Positions 1-7,713 of a stretch of DNA of 20,449 bases are shown piece after piece (the first letter of the stretch is position 1; each line of letters begins with the position of its first letter). Position numbers and translations under genes: made by a program. This stretch comes from JAPUIN01 sp041580375 (GTDB lineage Bacteria > Acidobacteriota > Polarisedimenticolia > Gp22-AA2): assembly GCA_041580375.1 (NCBI GenBank), contig JBFGDZ010000048.1:1-20449 (forward strand), in the 5' to 3' direction. A model generated the notes under the pieces. That model worked only from the letters and a program-made list of their open reading frames with translations. It was not told the origin of the DNA and did no database searches.

Positions 1-1519
1 GGAGAGCACCTTCATCCAGGGCGGCATCAACACCATCAATCCGATCGACGTGAGCGCGTTCCGCACCCCCGGGGCCGAGCTGCGCGACGCCCTGCTGCCG
101 GTCGGTCTGGTCTGGGGCTCGTTCTCCCTGGGCGGGAACGCCTCTCTGGAGCTTTTTTACGAGTACGAATGGGACGAGATCGAGCTCGATCCGGCTGGCT
201 TTTACTTCTCGACCAGCGACTTCGTGGGCGACGACGGCAACACCGTGTTCCTGGGGTTCGGGGACTCGGGCGACACACCGCCGTTCTCCGACCCCAGCGA
301 TCCGACGCGGCCCTTCCTCGGGGTACCGCGCGAGTCGGATCTGGAGGCCGACGACGGGGGCCACTACGGAGCGGCGCTGCGCTGGTTCGTGCCGGCGCTA
401 GGCGAGACCGAGTTCGGTTTCTATTTCATCAATTACCACAGTCGCCTGCCGACCATCAACGGGCGCACCGGGACCGTGGCCGGCGCGACCACGGCCGGAA
501 CCATAGGCGCCGCGGCGCCGGGCATCACCTTCGCGGCCCTGAGCTGGCTGGCCATGAACCCCGGCGACATCCCCGGGGCCATCGCCGCAGGCACCGCGGC
601 CGGGGTCATGGCCGGCGCCCCAACGGGAGCCTCGACGGCGATCGCGGCCACCGCGGCCACGGGGGGGAACGTCGCTCAGACCACCAGTGCGTTCGCCACC
701 GACGCCTACGCCCAGACGGCGCGGTACTCTCTGGCCTACCCGGAGGACATTAAGCTCTACGGGATCAGCTTCAACACCCAGCTCGGCACGACGGGCCTCG
801 CCATGCAGGGCGAGCTTTCGTACCGTCGGGACGCGCCGCTGCAGATCGACGATGTGGAGCTGCTGTTCGCGGCGCTGGAGCCGATCAATCCCGCCTTCGT
901 CGCCGGCCCCGGCGCGAGCCAGATCACGACCTTCACCGGCGTCGACTACAGCACGATGTTCCAGACTTTCGTTCCCGGGTTCATCCTCGAGGACACCACC
1001 CAGTTTCAGACCACCCTGACCAAGATCTGGCCGCAGGCTCTCGGCGCCGACCAGGCTCTGCTTCTGTTCGAGGGGGCGGTCACCTACGTCCCGGATATGC
1101 CGGACCCGAGCGAGCTGCGCCTGGAGGCCGCGGGAACCTACGTCAGCGGCAACCCCTATCACGAGAATCCGGCCAACCCCGGCGCCGCTCATCCGCTGAA
1201 GCCGGCCGAGGCCCCGGACCGTTTCGCGGATGCCACGTCGTGGGGCTACCGACTCGTCGGAAGGCTGCAGTACAACAACGCCATCGGCGCCGTCGCCCTC
1301 TCTCCGAGATTCGCATGGAGCCACGACGTCAACGGCAATTCGCCGGGCCCCGGCGGCAACTTCATCGAGAACCGGCGTGCCTTCACGGTGGGCCTCAGCT
1401 TCGATTTCCAGAACACCTGGTCGGCGGACATCAGCTACACGGACTTCTTCGGCGCCGGCCGGTACAACCTGATCAACGACCGCGACTTCGTCGCGGCGAG
1501 CTTCAAGTACTCATTCTGA
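1..1519 (+). CDS. DUF1302 family outer-membrane beta-barrel protein (5' partial)
   Basis: The reading frame is open from base 2, so the gene starts before the window; the GTG at 50 is internal. 505 residues are visible. Family hallmarks are the phrases YPEDIKLYGISFNTQLG, GELSYRRDAPLQIDDVELL and the alternating-polarity C-terminal third. The chain ends in Phe (FKYSF), the usual C-terminal residue of BAM-inserted barrels. DUF1302 proteins are predicted outer-membrane barrels that are almost always encoded next to DUF1329; their substrate is not established as far as I know. The DUF1329 gene follows after 11 nt, so the two are surely co-transcribed. Oddity: roughly bases 475-720 encode an Ala/Gly/Thr-rich, low-complexity insert between SRLPTINGRTGT and the YPEDIKLY motif, probably a large surface loop. 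Signal peptide and promoter lie outside the window. Family assignment is confident, function inferred. Confidence 0.9.
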   Translation, partial: ESTFIQGGINTINPIDVSAFRTPGAELRDALLPVGLVWGSFSLGGNASLELFYEYEWDEIELDPAGFYFSTSDFVGDDGNTVFLGFGDSGDTPPFSDPSDPTRPFLGVPRESDLEADDGGHYGAALRWFVPALGETEFGFYFINYHSRLPTINGRTGTVAGATTAGTIGAAAPGITFAALSWLAMNPGDIPGAIAAGTAAGVMAGAPTGASTAIAATAATGGNVAQTTSAFATDAYAQTARYSLAYPEDIKLYGISFNTQLGTTGLAMQGELSYRRDAPLQIDDVELLFAALEPINPAFVAGPGASQITTFTGVDYSTMFQTFVPGFILEDTTQFQTTLTKIWPQALGADQALLLFEGAVTYVPDMPDPSELRLEAAGTYVSGNPYHENPANPGAAHPLKPAEAPDRFADATSWGYRLVGRLQYNNAIGAVALSPRFAWSHDVNGNSPGPGGNFIENRRAFTVGLSFDFQNTWSADISYTDFFGAGRYNLINDRDFVAASFKYSF

Positions 1520-1530
1520 GCGAGGGAGCG

Positions 1531-2895
1531 ATGGCGATGCCTGGAAGAGGAATGATGAGTGTCGGAGTGATGCTGCTGCTCGCCGTCGGCTCGTCCGCCG
1601 AGGCGGCGTTGTCACCCGAAGAGATCGCGCGGCTTGGCGTCGATCTCACCCCCCTCGGCGCCGAGAGGGCCGGAAACAAAGAAGGCACGATCCCGGCCTG
1701 GGAGGGCGGGATCACGAAGCCTCCGGCAGGATACAAACCGGGCATGCACCACCCCGATCCCTACGCCGGCGACGCGATCCTGTTCACGATCACGGCGCAG
1801 AACATGGACCAGTACGCCGACAGGCTCACGCCCGGCCATCGGGAGATGCTGCGCACGTACGATAGCTTCCGGATGCACGTCTATCCGACCCGGCGCAGCG
1901 CCGCATACCCGCGGCGCATCTACGAAATGACCAAGAAGGTCGCGGCGACGGCCGAGCTGGCCGAGAAGGGTTACGGCGTGAGGGGCGCGGTGGTCGGCAT
2001 CCCGTTTCCGATCCCGAAGAGCGGCATCGAGGTGATCTGGAACCACCTCTTGCGCTATCGCGGGAACAGCGCATTGCGGACCATCGCCCAGGCCGCGCCC
2101 ACCCGCTCGGGCAAGTACACGCTCGTCGAGTTCGAGGACGAGTTCTGGGTGCTTTACAGCCAGGAGGGCATCACCGAGGAGGAGCTGCAGAACAAGCTCC
2201 TGATGTTCAAGCAGAAGGTCGTCGCACCCGCCCGGCTGGCGGGAGGCATTCTTCTCGTGCACGAGACGCTCGACCAGGTCAAGGAGCACAGAAGCGCATG
2301 GCTGTACAACCCGGGCCAGCGGCGCGTCCGCCGGGCGCCGAACGTGGCGTATGACAATCCCGGCACGGCCGCCGACGCGATGCGCACCAGCGACCAGTTC
2401 GACATGTTCAACGGCGCGGTCGACCGCTACGATTGGAAGCTGGTCGGGAAGAAGGAGATCTACGTCCCCTACAACTCGTACAAGCTGCACAGCGATGCGC
2501 TGAAATACGAGGACATCCTCACGCCGCTGCACATCAATCCCGAGCATCTGAGGTACGAGCTGCACCGCGTCTGGGTCGTCGACGCGACCGTGAGGGAGGG
2601 CGCCCGGCACATCTACAAGCGGCGCGTGTTTTACGTGGACGAGGACTCGTGGCAGATTCTGCACGTCGATCAGTACGACAATCGCGATCAGCTGTGGCGC
2701 GTCTCCGAGGGGCATTCCATCAACTACTATGAGGTGCCCGTGTTCTGGACGACGCTCGAGGTCCATACCGATCTCCAGGCCGGGCGCTATCTGGCGATCG
2801 GTCTCGACAACCAGAACCCGATGCACAGGTTCAACGTCAAGCGCACTCGTGCGGATTACACGCCCGACGCTCTTCGTCGCGAGGGCAAGCGGTAG
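1531..2895 (+). CDS. DUF1329 family exported protein (LolB-like fold predicted)
   Basis: 454 residues from ATG 1531. A second in-frame ATG at 1537 sits 8 nt after GAGGGAG (1522-1528) and may be the real start. The N-terminus has a signal peptide with hydrophobic core VGVMLLLAVGSSAEAA and likely cleavage near AEA|ALS. The mature start carries the DUF1329 signature GTIPAWEGGITKPP, and the rest (WLYNPGQRRVRRAPN, DMFNGAVDRYDWKLVGKKEI, YKRRVFYVDEDSW) is typical family sequence. DUF1329 is annotated in domain databases as an exported protein related to LolB-like lipid-binding folds, suggesting a periplasmic carrier for a lipid or other hydrophobic cargo. It is the second gene of the DUF1302-DUF1329-YCF48-MMPL operon, between the barrel and the repeat protein. 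Full length for the family, with no broken motif. Family sure; carrier role inferred from fold and context. Confidence 0.92.
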   Translation: MAMPGRGMMSVGVMLLLAVGSSAEAALSPEEIARLGVDLTPLGAERAGNKEGTIPAWEGGITKPPAGYKPGMHHPDPYAGDAILFTITAQNMDQYADRLTPGHREMLRTYDSFRMHVYPTRRSAAYPRRIYEMTKKVAATAELAEKGYGVRGAVVGIPFPIPKSGIEVIWNHLLRYRGNSALRTIAQAAPTRSGKYTLVEFEDEFWVLYSQEGITEEELQNKLLMFKQKVVAPARLAGGILLVHETLDQVKEHRSAWLYNPGQRRVRRAPNVAYDNPGTAADAMRTSDQFDMFNGAVDRYDWKLVGKKEIYVPYNSYKLHSDALKYEDILTPLHINPEHLRYELHRVWVVDATVREGARHIYKRRVFYVDEDSWQILHVDQYDNRDQLWRVSEGHSINYYEVPVFWTTLEVHTDLQAGRYLAIGLDNQNPMHRFNVKRTRADYTPDALRREGKR

Positions 2896-2915
2896 GCTTC
2901 GGCCGGGGCGACCCG

Positions 2916-2928
2916 CCTGCCGGCAGGG
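2916..2928. repeat. Intercistronic palindrome, copy 1
   Basis: CCTGCCGGCAGG is a perfect 12-bp palindrome, 20 bp after the DUF1329 stop and about 20 bp before the YCF48 start. The 12-mer CTGCCGGCAGGG recurs at 6292-6303, just after the stop of the MMPL gene in the same operon. There is no T-run, so it is not a classic terminator; it could be an RNA-stabilising hairpin or a chance GC-rich repeat. Confidence 0.4.
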
Positions 2929-2947
2929 CGCCGCGACGGAAATCCGA

Positions 2948-3934
2948 TTGGCGAGACTTTCACCAGGCCTCTGGATCGGTCTCTTGCTGTCAGGCGCCGT
3001 TCTGCCCGCCTGCGTTTTCGCCCAGGAATCCGGCACGCACGTCGTCGAGCATTCGGTCGAGGCGCCCCTGGCGGATCGATCCCTCCTTCTCGACGGCGCA
3101 TTCGTCGAAGGACGGGCGGTGGTCGTCGGCGAGCGCGGCCATGTGCTGATCTCGGAGGATCGGGGCCGCTCCTGGCGCCAGGTCCGGGTTCCTACCCGGG
3201 CGACGCTGACCGGCGTGCACTTTCAGGACCGGCGGCTCGGCTGGGCGGTGGGTCACGACGCCACCATCCTGCGCACCCGGGACGGCGGGCGCACCTGGGA
3301 GCGTGTGCATCACGCCCCCGAGGAGGAGAGCCCGCTATTCGACGTCTGGTTCCGCGACGCGCGGAGCGGGTTCGCCGTCGGCGCGTACGGCCTGTGTCTC
3401 GTCACCTCCGATTCCGGAACGACGTGGACCCGGCTCGTCATCAGCGAGAGCGACGACTACCATCTGCACCACATCGCCCGATCGGCGACGGGGCGCCTTT
3501 ACCTGGCGGCCGAGGCGGGCACCGTCTACCGCTCGGATGACGAGGGCCGCACCTGGATCACCCTCCCCTCACCCTACGAGGGATCGTTCTTCGGAACCCT
3601 GCCCCTCGATGACGACTCGCTGCTTCTCTTCGGGCTGCGCGGTCACATGTTCCGCTCCGAGGACGCCGGCAGGACCTGGGAGGAGATCTTGACCGGCACC
3701 GTGGCGCTGCTGAACCGGGGGCTGCGCGCCGCGGACGGGACGCTGATCGTCGCAGGCCACGAGGGAAACCTGCTCGAGAGCCGCGACGGGGGCCGGACCT
3801 TCACCCTGCGGGAGCTGCCGGATCGGCAGGCCCTGGCCACGGCGATCCAGGCCGACGATGGGAGCCTGATCCTGATCGGTGAGTTCGGCGTGAGCCGGCT
3901 CGAAGACGGTTTAACGGCGGCCGGCCCTCCATAG
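2948..3934 (+). CDS. YCF48/BNR-repeat exported beta-propeller-like protein
   Basis: 328 residues from a TTG at 2948, preceded by a weak ACGGA at 2936-2940. An upstream start at 2729 would overlap the DUF1329 gene by 167 nt and add a non-native Arg/Ser-rich leader. From 2948 the N-terminus is a clean signal peptide (hydrophobic LWIGLLLSGAVLPACVFA, cleavage near VFA|Q; LPAC could alternatively be a poor lipobox). The mature part holds about six repeats of the type GxVxxSxDxGxTW: LISEDRGRSWRQV, ILRTRDGGRTWERV, LVTSDSGTTWTRL, VYRSDDEGRTWITL, MFRSEDAGRTWEEI, LLESRDGGRTFTL. This is the YCF48/Asp-box pattern known from the photosystem II assembly factor and many bacterial exported proteins. Here it is operonic with DUF1329 (52 nt gap) and MMPL (22 nt gap), so a scaffold or assembly role in the envelope transport complex is more likely than anything photosynthetic. 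Confidence 0.88.
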   Translation: MARLSPGLWIGLLLSGAVLPACVFAQESGTHVVEHSVEAPLADRSLLLDGAFVEGRAVVVGERGHVLISEDRGRSWRQVRVPTRATLTGVHFQDRRLGWAVGHDATILRTRDGGRTWERVHHAPEEESPLFDVWFRDARSGFAVGAYGLCLVTSDSGTTWTRLVISESDDYHLHHIARSATGRLYLAAEAGTVYRSDDEGRTWITLPSPYEGSFFGTLPLDDDSLLLFGLRGHMFRSEDAGRTWEEILTGTVALLNRGLRAADGTLIVAGHEGNLLESRDGGRTFTLRELPDRQALATAIQADDGSLILIGEFGVSRLEDGLTAAGPP

Positions 3935-3956
3935 GGTCGGGCCGCGAGGCGCGGAG

Positions 3957-6287
3957 ATGAATCGTTCACGCATCGTGACGTGGTGGGAAGGCGCGCTCTT
4001 CAGCCGCCGGCCATGGGTCATCGCTCTCTTCCTCCTGATGACCGCGTTCATGGCCCACTCGGCGACGCGGATCGGCATCGACGCCGGCTTCAGCAAGCTG
4101 CTGCCGCTGCAGCACGACTACATGAAGACGTTCACCAAATACCGGGACGAGTTCGGCAGCGCCAACCGGATCCTCATCGCCCTGATGGTCCGCGAGGGGG
4201 ACATCTTCACACGCGATTTCTTCGCGCTGCTCCGGGAGGCCACGGACGAGGTGTTCTTCATCCCGGGGGTGGATCGGACGCAGGTGCGCTCTTTGTTCAC
4301 ACCCAACGTGCGCTTCACCGAAGTCGTCGAGGACGGCATCGCCGCCGGGAACGTGGTTCCGGCCGACTTCGAGCCCACGCCGGAGGGTCTGGCACAGGTT
4401 CGCGAGAACGTGCTCAAGGCCGACCTCGTCGGCCGGTTGGTCGCGAACGACTTCACCGGGGCGATCATCAGCGCCGAGCTGCTCGAGTTCAATCCCAACA
4501 CCGGGGAGCCCCTGAACTACATATTCGTCGCTCGCGAGCTCGAGGACAGGATCCGGGGCAAGGAAAGGGCCGACGTCGACGTCGTCGTCGACACCCACAT
4601 CATCGGGTTTGCCAAGGTGATCGGCGACATCTCGGATGGCGCCACCCGTGTGATCCTGTTCTTCGGTGTGACGTTCGCGATCACCGCGATCTTTCTCTAC
4701 ATCTTCACGCGGTCGGTTCGCCACACGGCAATCGTGCTCGCCTGTTCGTTGATCGCGGTGATCTGGCAGCTGGGGATCATGCAGCTGCTGGGGTTTGGCA
4801 TCGATCCTCTCGGCATTCTCGTGCCGTTTCTCGTCTTCGCCATCGCGGTCAGCCATGGGGTACAGATGGTCGGCGCGACCGCCGCCGAGCTGCTCGGCGG
4901 GGCGGACTCCCTGACGGCGGCGCGGCAGGGCACGCGACACCTGATCGTTCCCGGCATGATCGCCCTGGCCAGCGACACGATCGGATTCATCACCATCCTG
5001 GTGATCAGGATCCAGGTGATTCGGGAGATGGCCGTCACCGCCAGTCTGGGCGTGGCCACAATCATCCTCACGAATCTGGTGCTGTTGCCCGTTCTGCTGT
5101 CCTACGCGCGGGTCGATGACGCCTACAGGCGCAGGCTTCTCGCGCGTGCTGATCGTCTCGCGCGCATCTGGCGGGGCGTCAGCCGCGTGGCCGAGCCGAG
5201 GCGCGCGCTCGCGATCCTCGTCGTCGCCGCAGGTCTGCTGATCCTCGGAGCGTGGATGGGCTCCGACGTCCGCATCGGCGATCTGCACGCCGGAGTTCCC
5301 GAGCTGCACTCCGACTCCCGCTATAACATCGACAGCGAGGTGATCAGCGAGCGCTTCGACATCGGCGTCGACATGATCTCGATCATCGTGGAGACGATTC
5401 CGGAAGGCTGCATCGATTACGACGTGATGTCCACGATCGACGACTTCGGATGGCACATGCGAAACGTCGACGGCGTTCGATCCGTGATCGGCCTTCCCGC
5501 CATCGCCAAGGTGATCAACGCCGGCTGGAACGAGGGCAGCCTCAAATGGCGCGTGATCCCGAGGAATCAGTCGGTGCTCACGCAGTCCGTGGCCTACGTG
5601 CCGACGAGCAGCGGCCTGTTGAACGAGGACTGCAGCGTCATGCCGGTGCTCGTCTTCACCGCGGACCACAAGGCGGAGACCATCTCCCGCGTGGTCTCGG
5701 CGGTCAAACGATTCGACGATGCGCACGGATCGGAGAGCGTCCGGTTCAGACTGGCCGCCGGAAACGTCGGGGTCATGGCCGCGACCAACGAGGAGGTGGC
5801 GGCCGACCAGTTTCCGATCCTTCTCGGGGTATTCTCCGCCGTCATACTCCTGTGTCTCATCACCTACCGCTCGATACGGGCCGTGCTGTGCATCGTGCTG
5901 CCGCTGGCGCTGGTCTCTCTGCTCGCGTACGCGTTGATGAGCGTGCTCGAGATCGGTCTCAAGGTCTCGACACTACCCGTGGTGGCGCTGGGTGTGGGCA
6001 TCGGCGTCGACTACGGGATCTACATCTACAGCCGCCTCTCCAGCTTCCTGGCCCGGGGAGAGCCGCTCGTGTCCGCCTTCCGGCACACGCTGCAGCTGAC
6101 CGGGACCGGCGTGGTCTTCACCGGGATCACGCTGGCCGTGGGAGTTGGGACCTGGATCTTCGCCCCGCTCAAGTTCCAGGCGGACATGGGCATCCTGCTC
6201 ACGTTCATGTTCCTGGTGAACATGCTGGGCGCCATCCTCCTGCTGCCCGCGCTGGCCAGCTGGCTGCTTCGCTCCACACGCGTTTAG
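3957..6287 (+). CDS. MMPL/RND-superfamily inner-membrane permease
   Basis: 776 residues from ATG 3957, with GAGG at 3946-3949 (7-nt spacing). The layout is a duplicated RND fold: TM1 near residues 19-38, a periplasmic domain to about 230, five TMs to about 375, TM7 near 415-432, a second periplasmic domain to about 620, then five TMs to the end. The second half has the MMPL proton-relay signature GVGIGVDYGIYIY with D685-Y686. The equivalent spot in the first half reads FAIAVSHGVQMV (S299-H300), so only one half keeps the Asp-Tyr pair. MMPL permeases use proton motive force to move lipids or other hydrophobic molecules across or out of the inner membrane. Fourth gene of the operon with DUF1302, DUF1329 and YCF48 proteins, implying transport to or from the outer membrane. 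Substrate and direction unknown. A YfmP/HpnN-like group is an alternative name for the same superfamily. Confidence 0.93.
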   Translation: MNRSRIVTWWEGALFSRRPWVIALFLLMTAFMAHSATRIGIDAGFSKLLPLQHDYMKTFTKYRDEFGSANRILIALMVREGDIFTRDFFALLREATDEVFFIPGVDRTQVRSLFTPNVRFTEVVEDGIAAGNVVPADFEPTPEGLAQVRENVLKADLVGRLVANDFTGAIISAELLEFNPNTGEPLNYIFVARELEDRIRGKERADVDVVVDTHIIGFAKVIGDISDGATRVILFFGVTFAITAIFLYIFTRSVRHTAIVLACSLIAVIWQLGIMQLLGFGIDPLGILVPFLVFAIAVSHGVQMVGATAAELLGGADSLTAARQGTRHLIVPGMIALASDTIGFITILVIRIQVIREMAVTASLGVATIILTNLVLLPVLLSYARVDDAYRRRLLARADRLARIWRGVSRVAEPRRALAILVVAAGLLILGAWMGSDVRIGDLHAGVPELHSDSRYNIDSEVISERFDIGVDMISIIVETIPEGCIDYDVMSTIDDFGWHMRNVDGVRSVIGLPAIAKVINAGWNEGSLKWRVIPRNQSVLTQSVAYVPTSSGLLNEDCSVMPVLVFTADHKAETISRVVSAVKRFDDAHGSESVRFRLAAGNVGVMAATNEEVAADQFPILLGVFSAVILLCLITYRSIRAVLCIVLPLALVSLLAYALMSVLEIGLKVSTLPVVALGVGIGVDYGIYIYSRLSSFLARGEPLVSAFRHTLQLTGTGVVFTGITLAVGVGTWIFAPLKFQADMGILLTFMFLVNMLGAILLLPALASWLLRSTRV

Positions 6288-6303
6288 CCTGCTGCCGGCA
6301 GGG
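6288..6303. repeat. Palindrome copy 2 directly after the MMPL stop
   Basis: CTGCCGGCAG at 6292-6301 is a perfect palindrome beginning 4 bp after the MMPL stop. It shares CTGCCGGCAGGG with 2917-2928 in the same operon. It has no T-run. It may be a processing or weak terminator hairpin at the operon end, or a chance GC-rich repeat. Confidence 0.35.
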
Positions 6304-6385
6304 TGCCAGAATGTCCCGCTGGATGTCGCCGGGCAGTGCTCCGGATCGCCTGGACTCGTGAGTCCCCAGGGTGTTGCCGCGCCGG

Positions 6386-6467
6386 GCGGGGGAGAGCAGG
6401 GGAGGCCCGGGAGGCTCCCCGATCAGAACTTCAGGCCGAGACCGGGGCAGGCGCGATCGAAGTTCAT
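6386..6467 (-). pseudogene. Relic of an outer-membrane barrel gene 3' end with its downstream hairpin
   Basis: On the - strand this segment reads FDRACPGLGLKF then stop (TGA, plus-strand TCA 6423-6425). That parallels the last residues FDGAYIGLGLKL of the intact barrel encoded at 8304-9110. At DNA level 6417-6467 matches 8298-8348 at 42 of 51 positions by my count, and similarity continues past the stop into a purine-rich GGGAGAGC-GGGGAGG stretch and a hairpin in both copies (here GGGGAG 6399-6404 pairing with CTCCCC 6415-6420). Further into the would-be gene the similarity stops; the frame continues without barrel features and runs under the lipoprotein promoter and gene. It is therefore a truncated remnant of a paralogue. 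Its terminal Phe is the classical barrel C-terminus. Alternative: a convergent 3'-UTR repeat that happens to span a stop codon. Confidence 0.65.
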
Positions 6468-6483
6468 GAGGCAGGAGGTATCG

Positions 6484-6514
6484 TTGTCGTCCCGGCGATG
6501 TCCCCCGGTATACT
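6484..6514 (+). promoter_or_regulatory. Probable sigma-70-like promoter of the lipoprotein gene, leaderless spacing
   Basis: TTGTCG (6484-6489) and TATACT (6509-6514; 5/6 to TATAAT) are separated by 19 nt. The -10 box ends exactly 7 nt before ATG 6522, so transcription would begin at or next to the A of the start codon. The same 7-nt distance is seen at 9244-9257. Spacer is longer than the optimal 17, so moderate confidence. Confidence 0.5.
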
Positions 6515-6521
6515 CGACGAC

Positions 6522-7637
6522 ATGAAGAACCTCTCCCGGGGATTCCGCCCGATCACGCTCCTGTCAATTCTCGCCGTCGCCATGCCGGCCGTGTCCTGCT
6601 TCGACGCCCCCGTCCGGCAGGGGCTCCATCTGTTCTTCCTCGCCGACGGAAGCGTCGAGATCCGGGCGGAGACGAGGATCCTTTCCTCGTGGCGGGACAC
6701 GGAGAATCCCCGTGTGGCGGCCCGGCTCGACTCGATGCGCGACGACATCCTCCGTGAACAGGATCTGTGGGCCCGGGCCGTACGGGCCATGGAGCCCGAA
6801 AGGTCCCGTGTCTGCCATGACTTCGACAAGGGGGCTCTGGTCTCGTCGATCCGCCAGGCGCTGGCCACCGATCCGCGGGCGGTCGAGAAACTCTTCGCGC
6901 CGACGCCGGTGAGCGCCATCGTGCGGCGGGATGAGCGGGCGATCACGCTGGAGCTGATCCCCTCCGGAGCCACCGATGCCACCTATCGGCAGAGGCGGGA
7001 GGTCGAACAGGCCACCGAGACGTTCTCCGCGTCCGTGACTCTCTATCTCGGAGCGCTCGCCGATCTATACGCCCGGCTCGACGAGCATCCCGGGGAAGAG
7101 CGCGTGGCCATGGGGCGGCTCCTGAGCTTCTCGGTCGAGGATGAGGAGGGCGGAGAGCTGCCGGAAGAGGCGCGACGGCTGCTGAAGCTGGCGGAGGAAG
7201 CCTCCGGCCCCCTCCTGGATCTGCTGAACGTCAGCGGGGGCGAGGCCTACACGCTCGACGAGCTATCCCGACTGGTCTACGATCCTTTCCCGGCGTCCGT
7301 GACGATCGAGGTGGCTGGCGACCTGCTGGAGTCCGAGGGGTTCGTCTCGGATGACGACGGGCGCTTCGCCACGCGACGCCATGGCCTGTGGGACGCGCTG
7401 TCGAACCTCTCGGAACGATGGGTGACGCCCCTGCCGGTCGTCGTCCTGGTTGGAGCGCTGCGGGCGGTGCCCTCCGACGACGAGTTGAACGAGGAGACGC
7501 TGCTCGACTCGGTCCTCGCCGCGCCGCGGCGGGTCAACTACGTGCCCGACGCGGCCGAGGTGCGCGCCTCGATCATCCAGGAGTTGAGCCCGCCGAAGTA
7601 CTATCGGCTGCGCTGGTCGGTTCCGGCCGGTGAGTAG
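6522..7637 (+). CDS. Predicted lipoprotein of unknown function
   Basis: 371 residues from ATG 6522. I do not recognise the family. The N-terminus MKNLSRGFRP is followed by the hydrophobic ITLLSILAVAMPAVS and Cys26, a plausible type II signal peptide (AVSC lipobox), so the mature protein would be a membrane-anchored lipoprotein. After it comes a short beta-like segment (LHLFFLADGSVEIRAETRI) and a long charged, largely helical region with no transmembrane segment. An upstream start at 6303 is possible in frame but its extra 73 residues have no secretory character and lie across the barrel relic and the -10 box. ATG 6498 is a second alternative; the good AGGAGGT at 6473-6479 is 18 nt from it, too far. 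There is no Shine-Dalgarno at 6522, consistent with leaderless initiation. The gene lies 234 nt after the MMPL gene and may be a separate unit. Confidence 0.75.
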   Translation: MKNLSRGFRPITLLSILAVAMPAVSCFDAPVRQGLHLFFLADGSVEIRAETRILSSWRDTENPRVAARLDSMRDDILREQDLWARAVRAMEPERSRVCHDFDKGALVSSIRQALATDPRAVEKLFAPTPVSAIVRRDERAITLELIPSGATDATYRQRREVEQATETFSASVTLYLGALADLYARLDEHPGEERVAMGRLLSFSVEDEEGGELPEEARRLLKLAEEASGPLLDLLNVSGGEAYTLDELSRLVYDPFPASVTIEVAGDLLESEGFVSDDDGRFATRRHGLWDALSNLSERWVTPLPVVVLVGALRAVPSDDELNEETLLDSVLAAPRRVNYVPDAAEVRASIIQELSPPKYYRLRWSVPAGE

Positions 7638-7713
7638 AACGCTCTGAGTGTACGGATCCGATCCGGGCCTCGACCCCGAGGCAGGATCAATCTCGACGCG
7701 GCACGAGCGGAGA

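Noticed and set aside
1612..3036. Open frame of 474 codons on the - strand under the DUF1329 gene
   Set aside because: Antisense shadow of a strongly recognised DUF1329 gene.
2948..3934. Photosystem II assembly role for the YCF48 protein
   Set aside because: No photosynthesis gene in the window; the repeat occurs in many non-photosynthetic exported proteins and context points to envelope transport.
3966..5726. Open frame of 586 codons on the - strand inside the MMPL gene
   Set aside because: Shadow of a GC-rich gene: composition is His/Asp/Arg-rich without domains, while the + strand frame has clear transmembrane and MMPL motifs.
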